From contig JAFSMU010000033.1 in NCBI GenBank assembly GCA_017447775.1, positions 1-50,653 on the forward strand: a stretch of 50,653 nt of DNA, in the 5' to 3' direction. This document shows positions 32,002 through 39,546 of this stretch, piece after piece. A model generated the notes under the pieces. The model was not told the DNA's origin and did no database searches. It saw only the letters and a list, made by a program, of their open reading frames with translations. Each line of letters begins with the position of its first letter. Position 1 is the stretch's first letter. The position numbers and the translations under genes are program-made. This DNA comes from Clostridia bacterium. GTDB lineage: Bacteria > Bacillota > Clostridia > Oscillospirales > CAG-272.

Positions 32002-34206
32002 TTACGGAAGTTTTACGTCAATTACGTTTTCCCCGGCTGAAAGCTTATATTTTTCGCCGAAGATCACAGCGCTTGCCGGCACGTTTTCGGGGACGGTAAA
32101 TGTAAACTTAACGTTATTCCCGCAAATCTCCCACTTTGATATAAGCGTTCCGTGCGGCGTTTTTATAGACGCTAAGACGCTTGATAAACGCTTGTCGACA
32201 GCAGGCTCGAACACGACTTCGCCGTATCCCGCACGTGCTGGCTTTATCCCCGCCATAACGGAGTACATCCAATCGCCGACAGAACCGTATGCGTAGTGGT
32301 TGAACGAGTTCATTTTATCGTCCCAGAGATCGCCGTTTTCCTTTATGCCGTCCCAGTGTTCCCACATCGTCGTCGCGCCGCGGCTCACCTGATACAGCCA
32401 AGACGGATATTCTTTTCGCAAAAGCAACGAATATGCCGTTTTTGTGTAACCGTTGTCGCTAAGCGCGAAAAGCAGGTACGGCGTTCCGACAAAGCCCGTT
32501 GTCAGATGCGTGCCGCAGCCGAGTACCATGTCGTTAAGCTTTTCTGAAAGCTCCGCTCTTTCGCCGTCGCTGTCGTAAAGCCCGAATGAAAGCCGCAAAA
32601 CGTAGTATGTCTGAGTGAAAAGGGAAGAGTCGCCGTGCGACGCTTCGTATGCTGACTCGTCACTGAAATCGCGCCGTATTACATCGCGGCAAAAGTCGTA
32701 AAATTCGGAATACTTTTCGTATTCTTTTCCGAGAATTTTCGACATTTCGATAAACAGTTCGGTCGAGCGGGCGCAGAATGCGACGGCTATAAATTCCTTT
32801 GGCGTTTTGCCCGAGTATTCGTCGGGTACGTCAAGCGCAAGCCAGTCGCCGAAGTGACGTTTATCGGCGATGTAGTCGTCAAAATTATTCCTCAAATAGT
32901 CTATCCAGCGCCGCATCATATCGTAATTGTCGGAAATGATGCGCGCATCTCCGTACTGCATATATAAATTGTACGGGATAATGACGCCGGCGTCTGACCA
33001 CGCAGCCGACGTTCTCGCCCAATACGACGGCACAACGACGGGGATCCTACCGTCGTCTTTTTGGCAGGCGCGCATATCGGAAAGCCATTTTTCAAAAAAG
33101 CGAAGAACGTCAAAGTTCTTTGCCGCGCAGCTTGAAAAAACCTGCGCGTCGCCTGTCCATCCCATGCGCTCATCTCTTTGCGGGCAGTCGGTCGGCACGT
33201 CGAGAAAATTCCCCTTTTGCCCCCATATCACGTTTTCATAAAGCTTGTTAAGCCCGTCGTGCGAGCAATGGAAATTGCCGATCCGCTCCATATTTGAATA
33301 AACGGCAACGGCGCATATATCGTCGGGAATAAGCTCGCCGTTCCACTCGTCGACGCGCACGTATCTGAACCCGTAGAATGAAAACTTTGGCTTGAAAACA
33401 AATTCGCCGCCGCCGCATATTATCGTCGTCTGCGCCTTTGCCGCGCGGTAGTTGTCGCGGTAGAAGTTGCCGTCCTTGTCAAGCACCTCGCCGTAAGTAA
33501 GGCGACATACCCCGGCGGTAGCGCGGACTTTAATTTGAAGATAACCCGTAATATTTTGCCCGAAGTCAAGCACCGTTTCGCCGCGCGGCGTTAAAATGAC
33601 TTCTTTTACGCCGAAACGCTCGTGCTCGCCGATCTCGCACCCTTCTTGAAAAACGAGCGTCTCCGTCCCGGCGGGGAGAACGGATGCTGAAACGGGTGAA
33701 GGAGGGATAAAAGTGCTGTCGTAGACGTCGCCGTCGTACATATCACAGCTTCGCCATTTCGTTTCGCCGACAAGCCACGTTCCGTCGGTGCTGATGTTTT
33801 CGGTACTGCCGTCGTCATACAATAAATCAAGCGAGCAAATAACGGCGGTGCCGCTCGGATCAAGCCCCGGCAGGAGAGTCCTCGGCGTGCCGTCGTGCGA
33901 TACGGCCTGACACAAAAATCCGCGTCCTACCGATAGGGAGATAACGTTTTCTCCCTCTTTTATAAGTGATGAAACGTCGGTTTTTTGATATTGGACGCGG
34001 TACTGATACATCGTCCAACCCGGCGCAAGCGGATATACGTCAGCATTGGCGCCGTTTATCTTCGCCGTGTAAACGCCGATGGCGGACGAGCAAAGAGTTG
34101 CCTTTTTTATTTTTTTGTGCGCGAAAAACCGCTTTGAATACTCAAAAACTGCGTTGTCAGCGCTCCCTTTGGCGCTTATCCATTTTGATTTGTAAATTTC
34201 GTCCAT
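32002..34206 (-). CDS. GH78 alpha-L-rhamnosidase
   Basis: A 734-residue enzyme of glycoside hydrolase family 78 that releases terminal L-rhamnose from plant glycosides or bacterial polysaccharides. Domains in order are an N-terminal beta-sandwich (APGWTMYQYRVQYQ), a middle sheet domain (VLDFGQNITGYLQIKV), the (alpha/alpha)6 barrel with LDVPTDCPQRDERMGWTGD carrying the acidic catalytic cluster, then YPSWLYQVSRGATTMWEHWDG with the second Glu, and a C-terminal beta domain. No signal peptide is present, so it acts inside the cell. It is the last gene of a three-gene minus-strand operon, and its ATG overlaps the oxidoreductase stop (TAATG) with only a weak ribosome site. Confidence 0.95.
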   Translation of the reverse strand: MDEIYKSKWISAKGSADNAVFEYSKRFFAHKKIKKATLCSSAIGVYTAKINGANADVYPLAPGWTMYQYRVQYQKTDVSSLIKEGENVISLSVGRGFLCQAVSHDGTPRTLLPGLDPSGTAVICSLDLLYDDGSTENISTDGTWLVGETKWRSCDMYDGDVYDSTFIPPSPVSASVLPAGTETLVFQEGCEIGEHERFGVKEVILTPRGETVLDFGQNITGYLQIKVRATAGVCRLTYGEVLDKDGNFYRDNYRAAKAQTTIICGGGEFVFKPKFSFYGFRYVRVDEWNGELIPDDICAVAVYSNMERIGNFHCSHDGLNKLYENVIWGQKGNFLDVPTDCPQRDERMGWTGDAQVFSSCAAKNFDVLRFFEKWLSDMRACQKDDGRIPVVVPSYWARTSAAWSDAGVIIPYNLYMQYGDARIISDNYDMMRRWIDYLRNNFDDYIADKRHFGDWLALDVPDEYSGKTPKEFIAVAFCARSTELFIEMSKILGKEYEKYSEFYDFCRDVIRRDFSDESAYEASHGDSSLFTQTYYVLRLSFGLYDSDGERAELSEKLNDMVLGCGTHLTTGFVGTPYLLFALSDNGYTKTAYSLLLRKEYPSWLYQVSRGATTMWEHWDGIKENGDLWDDKMNSFNHYAYGSVGDWMYSVMAGIKPARAGYGEVVFEPAVDKRLSSVLASIKTPHGTLISKWEICGNNVKFTFTVPENVPASAVIFGEKYKLSAGENVIDVKLP

Positions 34207-35378
34207 TATTTTTTCTCGCTGCCGTAAGAGCCTGACATATCAAACGATTTTTCGTTTACGTTTTCTTTTCTGCGGCTTGTTTTTATGCGTTTTTCAAGCT
34301 CGGATAAGTAAAGATCGTCGTCGATCGGAAGCTGAACGGTCTTGCCGAGCCACTGAGAGAGCAGGCAAGCGTCCATAAACTCAACGCCGAGAAGCCCGTC
34401 ATCGCCGTTTACCATAAGCTCGTCTTTGCCGAGCAGTGCGTCGGTAAAGTTTTGTATGATACCCGCGTGCTGCGGATTTTTGCCGTCGGTTACAACGTCG
34501 ACGGTTTCCTGCTTTGGCGGCATATGCGCGTTTTCGCTTTCAAAGCAGTATTTGCGCTCGTCGACGTCGTTTTTCGTATAGTAGAGCTTGTTGTTCTCGC
34601 ACACGAGCTTGCCGAGCGTGCCGAGTATCTCAAACCTGTTTGTGCCGGGCGCGTCGGCGGTGGAGGTGACAAATACGCCCGTCGCGCCGTTTTCATATTC
34701 CATATAAACGGTAACGTCGTCCTCGACCTCGATGTTGTGCCATTTTCCGAAGTGGCAGTGCGCGCTGACGCGGGCGGGAGTCATTCCCGTTACCCACTGC
34801 AAAAGATCGATCTGGTGCGGGCACTGGTTGAACAGTACGCCGCCGCCCTCGCCTGACCACGTGGCGCGCCAGTCGCCCGAATCGTAGTACGCCTGCGTGC
34901 GATACCAGTCGGTGATTATCCAGTTGACGCGCTTGATCGTTCCGATGCCGCCCTCTCGCACGATCTCGCGCATTTTTCTGTAAATGCAGTTTGTGCGCTG
35001 GTTGAACATCATGGTGAACAGACCTTTTGATCTGTGCGCCGCGCAAAGCATCTCTTTGACCTGCTTTGTGTAAACGCCGGCGGGCTTTTCGCAAATTACC
35101 GAAAGACCGCGATCAAGCGCGCGGATCGAAAGGGAGGGGTGAAAGTAGTGCGGCACCGCGACGATGACGGCGTCAACGTCGGCGTTGTCGATAAGCTCGT
35201 CGCCGCTGTTGTAAACTATAACGTCGGGTGCTATCTCTGACGCGCGCGCTCTTCTGTCCTCTCTTACGTCGGCGACGGCTGTGACGACAGCTCCGTCGAT
35301 CTCGCCGCTGTGCAGTGTTTTAAGATGCGCGGAGCCTATGTTTCCGACGCCGATGATCCCGAATCTTACTTTTTCCAT
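34206..35378 (-). CDS. Gfo/Idh/MocA family oxidoreductase
   Basis: A 390-residue NAD(P)-dependent sugar or inositol dehydrogenase-type protein. The Rossmann motif is GVGNIGSAHLKTL (about residues 10-22). The conserved EKPAG block (about 94-98) and a C-terminal alpha/beta domain with WRATWSGEGGGVLFNQCPHQIDLLQW follow. Substrate is unknown. It lies between a sugar isomerase and a GH78 rhamnosidase and probably oxidises a sugar or glycoside from that pathway. GAGGTG overlaps the isomerase stop just before the ATG. Confidence 0.92.
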   Translation of the reverse strand: MEKVRFGIIGVGNIGSAHLKTLHSGEIDGAVVTAVADVREDRRARASEIAPDVIVYNSGDELIDNADVDAVIVAVPHYFHPSLSIRALDRGLSVICEKPAGVYTKQVKEMLCAAHRSKGLFTMMFNQRTNCIYRKMREIVREGGIGTIKRVNWIITDWYRTQAYYDSGDWRATWSGEGGGVLFNQCPHQIDLLQWVTGMTPARVSAHCHFGKWHNIEVEDDVTVYMEYENGATGVFVTSTADAPGTNRFEILGTLGKLVCENNKLYYTKNDVDERKYCFESENAHMPPKQETVDVVTDGKNPQHAGIIQNFTDALLGKDELMVNGDDGLLGVEFMDACLLSQWLGKTVQLPIDDDLYLSELEKRIKTSRRKENVNEKSFDMSGSYGSEKK

Positions 35379-35379
35379 T

Positions 35380-36150
35380 TTACACCTCGAATGATTTAAG
35401 ATATTTTGCGCTTGGCGCTATTAGTTCAAGCGGGTTGTCAGCTTCGGCGGCATTGTCCATTTCGACAAGAAAATACTCCGTCCCCGCGCGTTTCATTTCG
35501 GGTATGATCTTGCCAAAATCGAGATTCCCCTCGCCGAGCGGCGCGAATGACGGCTCAAATTTGCCGTCAGATGAAATTTTTATCGCGTAGTCTTTAAGAT
35601 GAACGCATCCGATTTTGCCTGAGAGCTTTTTTACCGTTTCGCAAACGTCCGCTCCGCCGTACTGCACCCAATACGTGTCAAGCGTCACGTTAAGTGACGG
35701 GATGCGCTCTAAAATTATGTCAAGAACGGTCTTTTTGCCGTACTTTGTAAATTCGACGTGGTGGTTGTGATAAAAAAACTTAAATCCGTTTTTCTTCATC
35801 TTTTCGGCGGACAGACAGAGTGCGTCGAGCGTTTTTTTAAGCTCGTTTTCGTCTTTGACGACGTTCCACGGGATAGAGCCCAGCCCGATGTTCCGGCATC
35901 CGAATTTTGCGTGCTCCGCCATCAGCGCGTCAACGTCGCCGACGATCACATCAAGCGGGACGTGCGTCAGCACAAACGGCGCGCCCGTTCTTTTGCTGAC
36001 GCGCTCTATCATATCAGCGTCAAACGGCGCTCCCGAAAACTGAAAATACGTGTATCCCATTTCCATCAGGGCGAAAATCGTATTTTCAAGCTCCTTTTCC
36101 GTTTGTATCATATTTCTCAGCGAGTATAAATTCAGTCCGAATTCTTTCAT
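35380..36150 (-). CDS. Sugar phosphate isomerase/epimerase (AP-endonuclease-2 TIM barrel)
   Basis: A 256-residue xylose-isomerase-like TIM barrel. Motifs are MGYTYFQFSGAPFDADMIERV, FKFFYHNHHVEF (metal-binding His area), LNVTLDTYWVQYGG, CVHLKDY and FLVEMDNA, which place the usual metal ligands Glu, Asp and His. Such proteins isomerise or epimerise sugars or inositols, commonly beside Gfo/Idh/MocA dehydrogenases. Its GGAGG site lies 9 bases before the ATG. It is the first gene of the rhamnoside operon. Confidence 0.9.
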   Translation of the reverse strand: MKEFGLNLYSLRNMIQTEKELENTIFALMEMGYTYFQFSGAPFDADMIERVSKRTGAPFVLTHVPLDVIVGDVDALMAEHAKFGCRNIGLGSIPWNVVKDENELKKTLDALCLSAEKMKKNGFKFFYHNHHVEFTKYGKKTVLDIILERIPSLNVTLDTYWVQYGGADVCETVKKLSGKIGCVHLKDYAIKISSDGKFEPSFAPLGEGNLDFGKIIPEMKRAGTEYFLVEMDNAAEADNPLELIAPSAKYLKSFEV

Positions 36151-36175
36151 TGTGATATCCTCCGTTTATACCTTG

Positions 36176-36204
36176 ATTTTACCATAAAAAGTATTTCGTT
36201 GCAA
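36176..36204 (-). promoter_or_regulatory. Promoter of the isomerase/oxidoreductase/GH78 operon
   Basis: On the minus strand: TTGCAA (36204-36199), 17 bases, TAAAAT (36181-36176). It lies back-to-back with the SemiSWEET-like promoter, 18 bases between the two -35 boxes. Confidence 0.7.
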
Positions 36205-36222
36205 TAGTATTTGATTTAATGC

Positions 36223-36251
36223 TTGACTTTTTGATGATAAAGTATTATACT
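36223..36251 (+). promoter_or_regulatory. Promoter of the SemiSWEET-like gene
   Basis: TTGACT (36223-36228), 17 bases, TATACT (36246-36251), 34 bases before the ATG. Confidence 0.75.
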
Positions 36252-36253
36252 TT
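36239..36253. promoter_or_regulatory. Palindrome over the -10 box, possible operator
   Basis: AAAGTA-TTA-TACTTT is a 6-bp inverted repeat covering the -10 box of the plus-strand promoter. The related hexamer AGTATT recurs at 36190 and 36206 within the opposing promoter. A repressor site is possible but partly follows from the AT-rich -10 box itself. Confidence 0.4.
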
Positions 36254-36284
36254 TGTACTGTGAAATTTCGTTTCGGAGGGAAAT

Positions 36285-36596
36285 ATGGAAAGCGCATCTA
36301 TAATTTTTGAAATATTCATGATAATTCTTTTCGGCATTTCGTGGCCGTTCAACATTGTAAAGGCATACAAGGCAAGGACTGCCAAAGGAACAAGCCTTGT
36401 CTTTACCGTGGCGATAGCGCTCGGCTATATCTGCGGGATAGTCAGCAAGATCCTTGCCGCGTCAAACGCGGGCGAGGGATACTGGACGTTCCTTCGCGTG
36501 TTCGCGTTTGTGTTCTATTTTATAAATCTCGCTATGGTATGCGTCGGCACGGGGATATATTTCAGAAACAAAAAGCTCGACCGTGCGGCACAATAA
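36285..36596 (+). CDS. Three-helix SemiSWEET/PQ-loop-like membrane protein
   Basis: A 103-residue protein with three hydrophobic helices (about residues 6-26, 38-58 and 69-93) and a basic loop after the first. The block ISWPFNIVKAYKARTAKGTSLVF resembles the PQ-loop pattern (Pro in helix 1, then a basic stretch and K-G-x-S) of SemiSWEET sugar transporters, which work as dimers of three-helix units. The exact PQ pair is not kept (PF instead), so assignment is tentative. The start is fixed by GGAGGG 6 bases before the ATG. It is divergent from the rhamnosidase operon and may share its control. Confidence 0.6.
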   Translation: MESASIIFEIFMIILFGISWPFNIVKAYKARTAKGTSLVFTVAIALGYICGIVSKILAASNAGEGYWTFLRVFAFVFYFINLAMVCVGTGIYFRNKKLDRAAQ

Positions 36597-36597
36597 C

Positions 36598-36627
36598 AAA
36601 AAAATGCGGCAAAAGCCGCATTTTTTA
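36598..36627. terminator. Bidirectional terminator after SemiSWEET-like gene
   Basis: AAAAAATGCGGC-AAAA-GCCGCATTTTTT, a perfect stem between two convergent genes. Its right end overlaps the peroxiredoxin stop codon. Confidence 0.92.
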
Positions 36628-37077
36628 TAGCTCGCAAAGCATTTTGGCGGGGTTTTCCGCCGCTTTGACGTTTTCAAACACTTTTTCGATAACGCCGCGC
36701 TCGTCGATAATGTAAGTTGAGCGCACAACGCCCATTGTGACCTTGCCGTAGTTTTTCTTCTCCTGCCATACGCCGTATTTCTTAATAACGTCAAGGGACG
36801 TGTCGGAGAGGAGCGTGAACGGAAGGGAATAGTTCTGCTCGAATTTTTTATGAGACGCAACGCCATCGCGGCTGACGCCGACAATGACGGCGCCCTTTGA
36901 GGCATACTCGTGTGCAAGAGCGGCAAACCCCGCCGCCTGCTTTGAACATCCGGGGGTGTTGTCCTTCGGGTAGAAATACAAAACGACTTTCTTGCCGATA
37001 AATTCGGAAAGAGAGCGAAGCTCGCCGTTCTGGTCGGGAAGGGTAAAATCGGGGGCTTTTGTTCCTGTGCTTAACAT
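36625..37077 (-). CDS. bcp: Bcp-type thiol peroxidase (peroxiredoxin)
   Basis: A 150-residue peroxiredoxin that reduces hydrogen and organic peroxides. The peroxidatic Cys lies in FYPKDNTPGCSKQAAGF (about residue 44); the order TPGCT of most Bcp proteins is TPGCS here. The second Cys five residues on, used as resolving Cys in E. coli Bcp, is replaced by Ala, so it is probably a 1-Cys form. The only other cysteine is near the C-terminus (MLCEL). It is a single gene, divergent from the dehydrogenase. AGGAA precedes the ATG. Confidence 0.93.
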   Translation of the reverse strand: MLSTGTKAPDFTLPDQNGELRSLSEFIGKKVVLYFYPKDNTPGCSKQAAGFAALAHEYASKGAVIVGVSRDGVASHKKFEQNYSLPFTLLSDTSLDVIKKYGVWQEKKNYGKVTMGVVRSTYIIDERGVIEKVFENVKAAENPAKMLCEL

Positions 37078-37103
37078 ATTTTTCCTACTGTGTTTTTGTA
37101 ATA

Positions 37104-37132
37104 TTGACTTTTCATTTGATAAATGATAAAAT
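37104..37132 (+). promoter_or_regulatory. Promoter of the 2-hydroxyacid dehydrogenase gene
   Basis: TTGACT (37104-37109), 17 bases, TAAAAT (37127-37132), 29 bases before the ATG. Confidence 0.75.
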
Positions 37133-37160
37133 ATAAGCAGAATAATTATCGGAGACTTTT

Positions 37161-38150
37161 ATGAAGATACTGTTTTTTGACACAAAACCATACGACAGAG
37201 AAGCGTTTGACTCAACGCTCGGCGAATTTGAAAACGTTGAGATAACATATCTTGACGCCGAAATAAACCCGCAGACAGCGCGCCTTGCCAAAGGATATGA
37301 CGCGGTGTGCCTTTTCGTCGCCGCCGACGTTTGTGAAAATACGCTTGCCGCCCTTGGCGAATGCGGCGTAAAACTTGTGCTTATGCGCTGCGCCGGATTC
37401 AACAACGTCAATATGGACGCTGCAAAAAAGTTCGGAATAACCGTTATGCGCGTGCCGAGCTACTCGCCCGAGGCGATATCGGAGCACGCCCTCGCGCTTG
37501 CTTTTGCGGTAAACCGCCATATACACAAGGCGTATATCAAAGTGCGCGAAAACAATTTCAGCCTTATGGGGCTTACGGGGATGAATTTTTACGGTAAGAC
37601 GGCTGGCATCATCGGCACGGGTAAGATCGGCGCTTCGATGTGCCGCGCGTGCCACGGACTTGGGATGAAAGTCATCGCATACGATAAATACCCCAACCCG
37701 TCGCTCGATTTTGTGACGTATCTTCCGCTTGACGAGGTACTCTCGAAAAGCGATCTCATATCACTCCACTGCCCGCTGACTGACGAAACGTATCACATGA
37801 TAGACTTTTCGGCAATCGAGAAGATGAAGGACAACGTCATCCTCATCAACACCTCTCGCGGCGCGCTTATCGACACAAACGACCTTATCCGCGGCATCCG
37901 CGCGCACAAATTCGCGGGAGTCGGCCTTGACGTGTACGAGGAGGAGGGCGATTTCGTGTTTGAAAATCTGGAGGACGACATCCTTTCTTCGTCTGTCACA
38001 GCGCGCCTGCTTTCGTTCCCAAACGTCATAGTTACGTCGCATCAGGGATTCTTTACAAAAGAGGCGCTCGCCGCCATAAGCCGCACAACGCTTGAAAACG
38101 CCGTGTCGTTTGAGCGGGGTGCGCCGATAAAAGAGAATATCGTTATTTGA
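37161..38150 (+). CDS. D-2-hydroxyacid dehydrogenase (D-lactate dehydrogenase type)
   Basis: A 329-residue NAD-dependent dehydrogenase of the D-LDH group, reducing pyruvate or another 2-keto acid. The NAD loop is TAGIIGTGKIGASMCRACHGLGM (about residues 148-170). Substrate-binding RCAGFNNV is near 78-85. The catalytic Arg lies in LINTSRGALID, the Glu in VYEEEGD and the His in VTSHQGFFT. This fits the fermentative LdhA branch (FYGKTAGIIGTGKIG). CGGAGA precedes the ATG. It is transcribed alone with a terminator that runs into the neighbouring gene's 3' end. Confidence 0.92.
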   Translation: MKILFFDTKPYDREAFDSTLGEFENVEITYLDAEINPQTARLAKGYDAVCLFVAADVCENTLAALGECGVKLVLMRCAGFNNVNMDAAKKFGITVMRVPSYSPEAISEHALALAFAVNRHIHKAYIKVRENNFSLMGLTGMNFYGKTAGIIGTGKIGASMCRACHGLGMKVIAYDKYPNPSLDFVTYLPLDEVLSKSDLISLHCPLTDETYHMIDFSAIEKMKDNVILINTSRGALIDTNDLIRGIRAHKFAGVGLDVYEEEGDFVFENLEDDILSSSVTARLLSFPNVIVTSHQGFFTKEALAAISRTTLENAVSFERGAPIKENIVI

Positions 38151-38155
38151 TCTTT

Positions 38156-38190
38156 CCTGTCAGTCAACGATCTTGGCTGACAGGATTTTT
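38156..38190 (+). terminator. Dehydrogenase terminator inside convergent CDS end
   Basis: CCTGTCAG (38156-38163) pairs with CTGACAGG (38177-38184), followed by ATTTTT. The 3' arm and T tract lie within the last codons of the convergent cyclophilin gene, so that gene's C-terminus is partly shaped by this hairpin. Confidence 0.75.
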
Positions 38191-38816
38191 ATATAGCTTT
38201 CAGTATTGAGAAAGCCCATCTGCGCGAGTCTTAAATTGCTCAGATCAAGGCAGTTTATGTTGTTGCAAGCGTTGACGATCTTGTCTAAAACGTCAAAGCC
38301 GTCAGTGACTGAGCCGAAAGCCGCGTAATTGCCGTCGAGCTGGGACGCGCTACTGTCGTTAAGGCAGATGAAGAACTGATCGGACGCTGAATCGGGATCG
38401 GTAGATCTCGCCATTGAAAGCGTGCCGCGCTTGTGTTTTATCGGATTGTTCACGCCGTTTGACGAAAACTCGCCCTTGATCTTCTCGGCGCCCGCCCCGC
38501 GTCCGCCTTGAATGACAAATCCAACCTGAACGCGTATAATCGACGTTCCGTCGTAATATCCCGATCGAACAAGATCGAGAAAATGCGTCGCGGTTATCGG
38601 CGCCGCCGCCGTGTCAAGCTCAAGGGTGACCTTTCCATAGCCGTCAAACGTCATTTCGACGTGGTGGAGGGCGGTGGTGGTTTCGCCGCTTCCGGTATGC
38701 GTCGGCTCGGTTGAGATCACGCTCGGCTCGGCGTCGCTTGACGGCGTAGCTTCTCCGCACGAAACAAGCGACAAAACAAGAACAAGCGCGAATGCAATTG
38801 ATAATACCTTTTTCAT
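38160..38816 (-). CDS. Cyclophilin-type peptidyl-prolyl isomerase lipoprotein (copy 2)
   Basis: A 218-residue secreted isomerase that catalyses proline cis-trans isomerisation outside the cell. The lipoprotein signal is MKKVLSIAFALVLVLSLVSC, with Cys at the lipobox (LVSC). A Ser/Thr-rich spacer follows (ATPSSDAEPSVISTEPTHTG). The cyclophilin domain has FVIQGGRGAGAEKIKGEF, GTLSMARS, SASDQFFICL and YAAFGSVTDGFDVLDKI. GAGG precedes the ATG. It lies 10 bases after the related upstream gene, in the same operon. Confidence 0.93.
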   Translation of the reverse strand: MKKVLSIAFALVLVLSLVSCGEATPSSDAEPSVISTEPTHTGSGETTTALHHVEMTFDGYGKVTLELDTAAAPITATHFLDLVRSGYYDGTSIIRVQVGFVIQGGRGAGAEKIKGEFSSNGVNNPIKHKRGTLSMARSTDPDSASDQFFICLNDSSASQLDGNYAAFGSVTDGFDVLDKIVNACNNINCLDLSNLRLAQMGFLNTESYIKILSAKIVD

Positions 38817-38826
38817 ATTTTCCTCG

Positions 38827-39411
38827 TTATTTCGTTATTTTTATCGACGTTATCGTGATTTTATACGCGTCGGCAAGGAAGCCCGCCTCTGCCTGATCGG
38901 GCAAAAACGCATCATCTCCCGCTTCTTTTATGTCGGCGGCTATTTTGTCGACTATATCAAGCCCCTCGACGACCTTGCCAAACGACGCATAGTAACCGTC
39001 GAGCGTTTTTGCCGATTCATCATCAAGGCAGATAAAGAACTGGTCGGACGCCGAATTGTACGCCGTTGAACGAGCCATCGACAATACGCCGCGCTCGTGC
39101 GATATCGGGTTGTTCGTTCCGTTTATAAGGAACTCGCCGCGAATTGTTGACGTGCCTTTACCGCGCCCCGTCTGAATGACGAACCCGTCTTGCACGCGAA
39201 CGATCTGCGTGCCGTCGTAATAGCCTGATTTTGCAAGCTCTACAAAATTCATAACGGTGATCGGCGCGTCTTTTCCGTATAATTCGGCTTTTATCGTGCC
39301 GTATCCTTCAATGGTTATTTCCGCTTTGTTTGTCACCGTATGACCTCCGCATGAAACGAGCATCGCCGAGAGAGCCAGGATGACGAGAACAAAACTTACA
39401 ATTTTTTTCAT
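38827..39411 (-). CDS. Cyclophilin-type peptidyl-prolyl isomerase lipoprotein (copy 1)
   Basis: A 194-residue lipoprotein with the same domain plan: signal MKKIVSFVLVILALSAMLVSC, then directly the cyclophilin core (FVIQTGRGKGTSTIRGEF, GVLSMARSTAYNSASDQFFICL, YASFGKVVEGLDIVDKI). The spacer of copy 2 is absent. The two proteins are clearly paralogues from an old tandem duplication: the core is similar but many positions differ. TAAGGAG precedes the ATG. Confidence 0.94.
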   Translation of the reverse strand: MKKIVSFVLVILALSAMLVSCGGHTVTNKAEITIEGYGTIKAELYGKDAPITVMNFVELAKSGYYDGTQIVRVQDGFVIQTGRGKGTSTIRGEFLINGTNNPISHERGVLSMARSTAYNSASDQFFICLDDESAKTLDGYYASFGKVVEGLDIVDKIAADIKEAGDDAFLPDQAEAGFLADAYKITITSIKITK

Positions 39412-39443
39412 GGTTTCATCTCCTTAAAAATATATACACTATA

Positions 39444-39472
39444 TTTATATCAAATTTCGGGCGCGAAATCAA
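39444..39472 (-). promoter_or_regulatory. Promoter of the cyclophilin pair
   Basis: On the minus strand: TTGATT (39472-39467), 17 bases, TATAAA (39449-39444), about 32 bases before the start codon. Confidence 0.7.
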
Positions 39473-39490
39473 TATAAAATTATAAAATCA

Positions 39491-39520
39491 TTGACAAATC
39501 GCGTCGAAAAATGGTATAAT
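39491..39520 (+). promoter_or_regulatory. Promoter of cardiolipin synthase
   Basis: TTGACA (39491-39496), 18 bases, TATAAT (39515-39520), 26 bases before the ATG. Confidence 0.85.
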
Positions 39521-39546
39521 TTCAAAAAAGCGGTTGGAGGTGTGAA

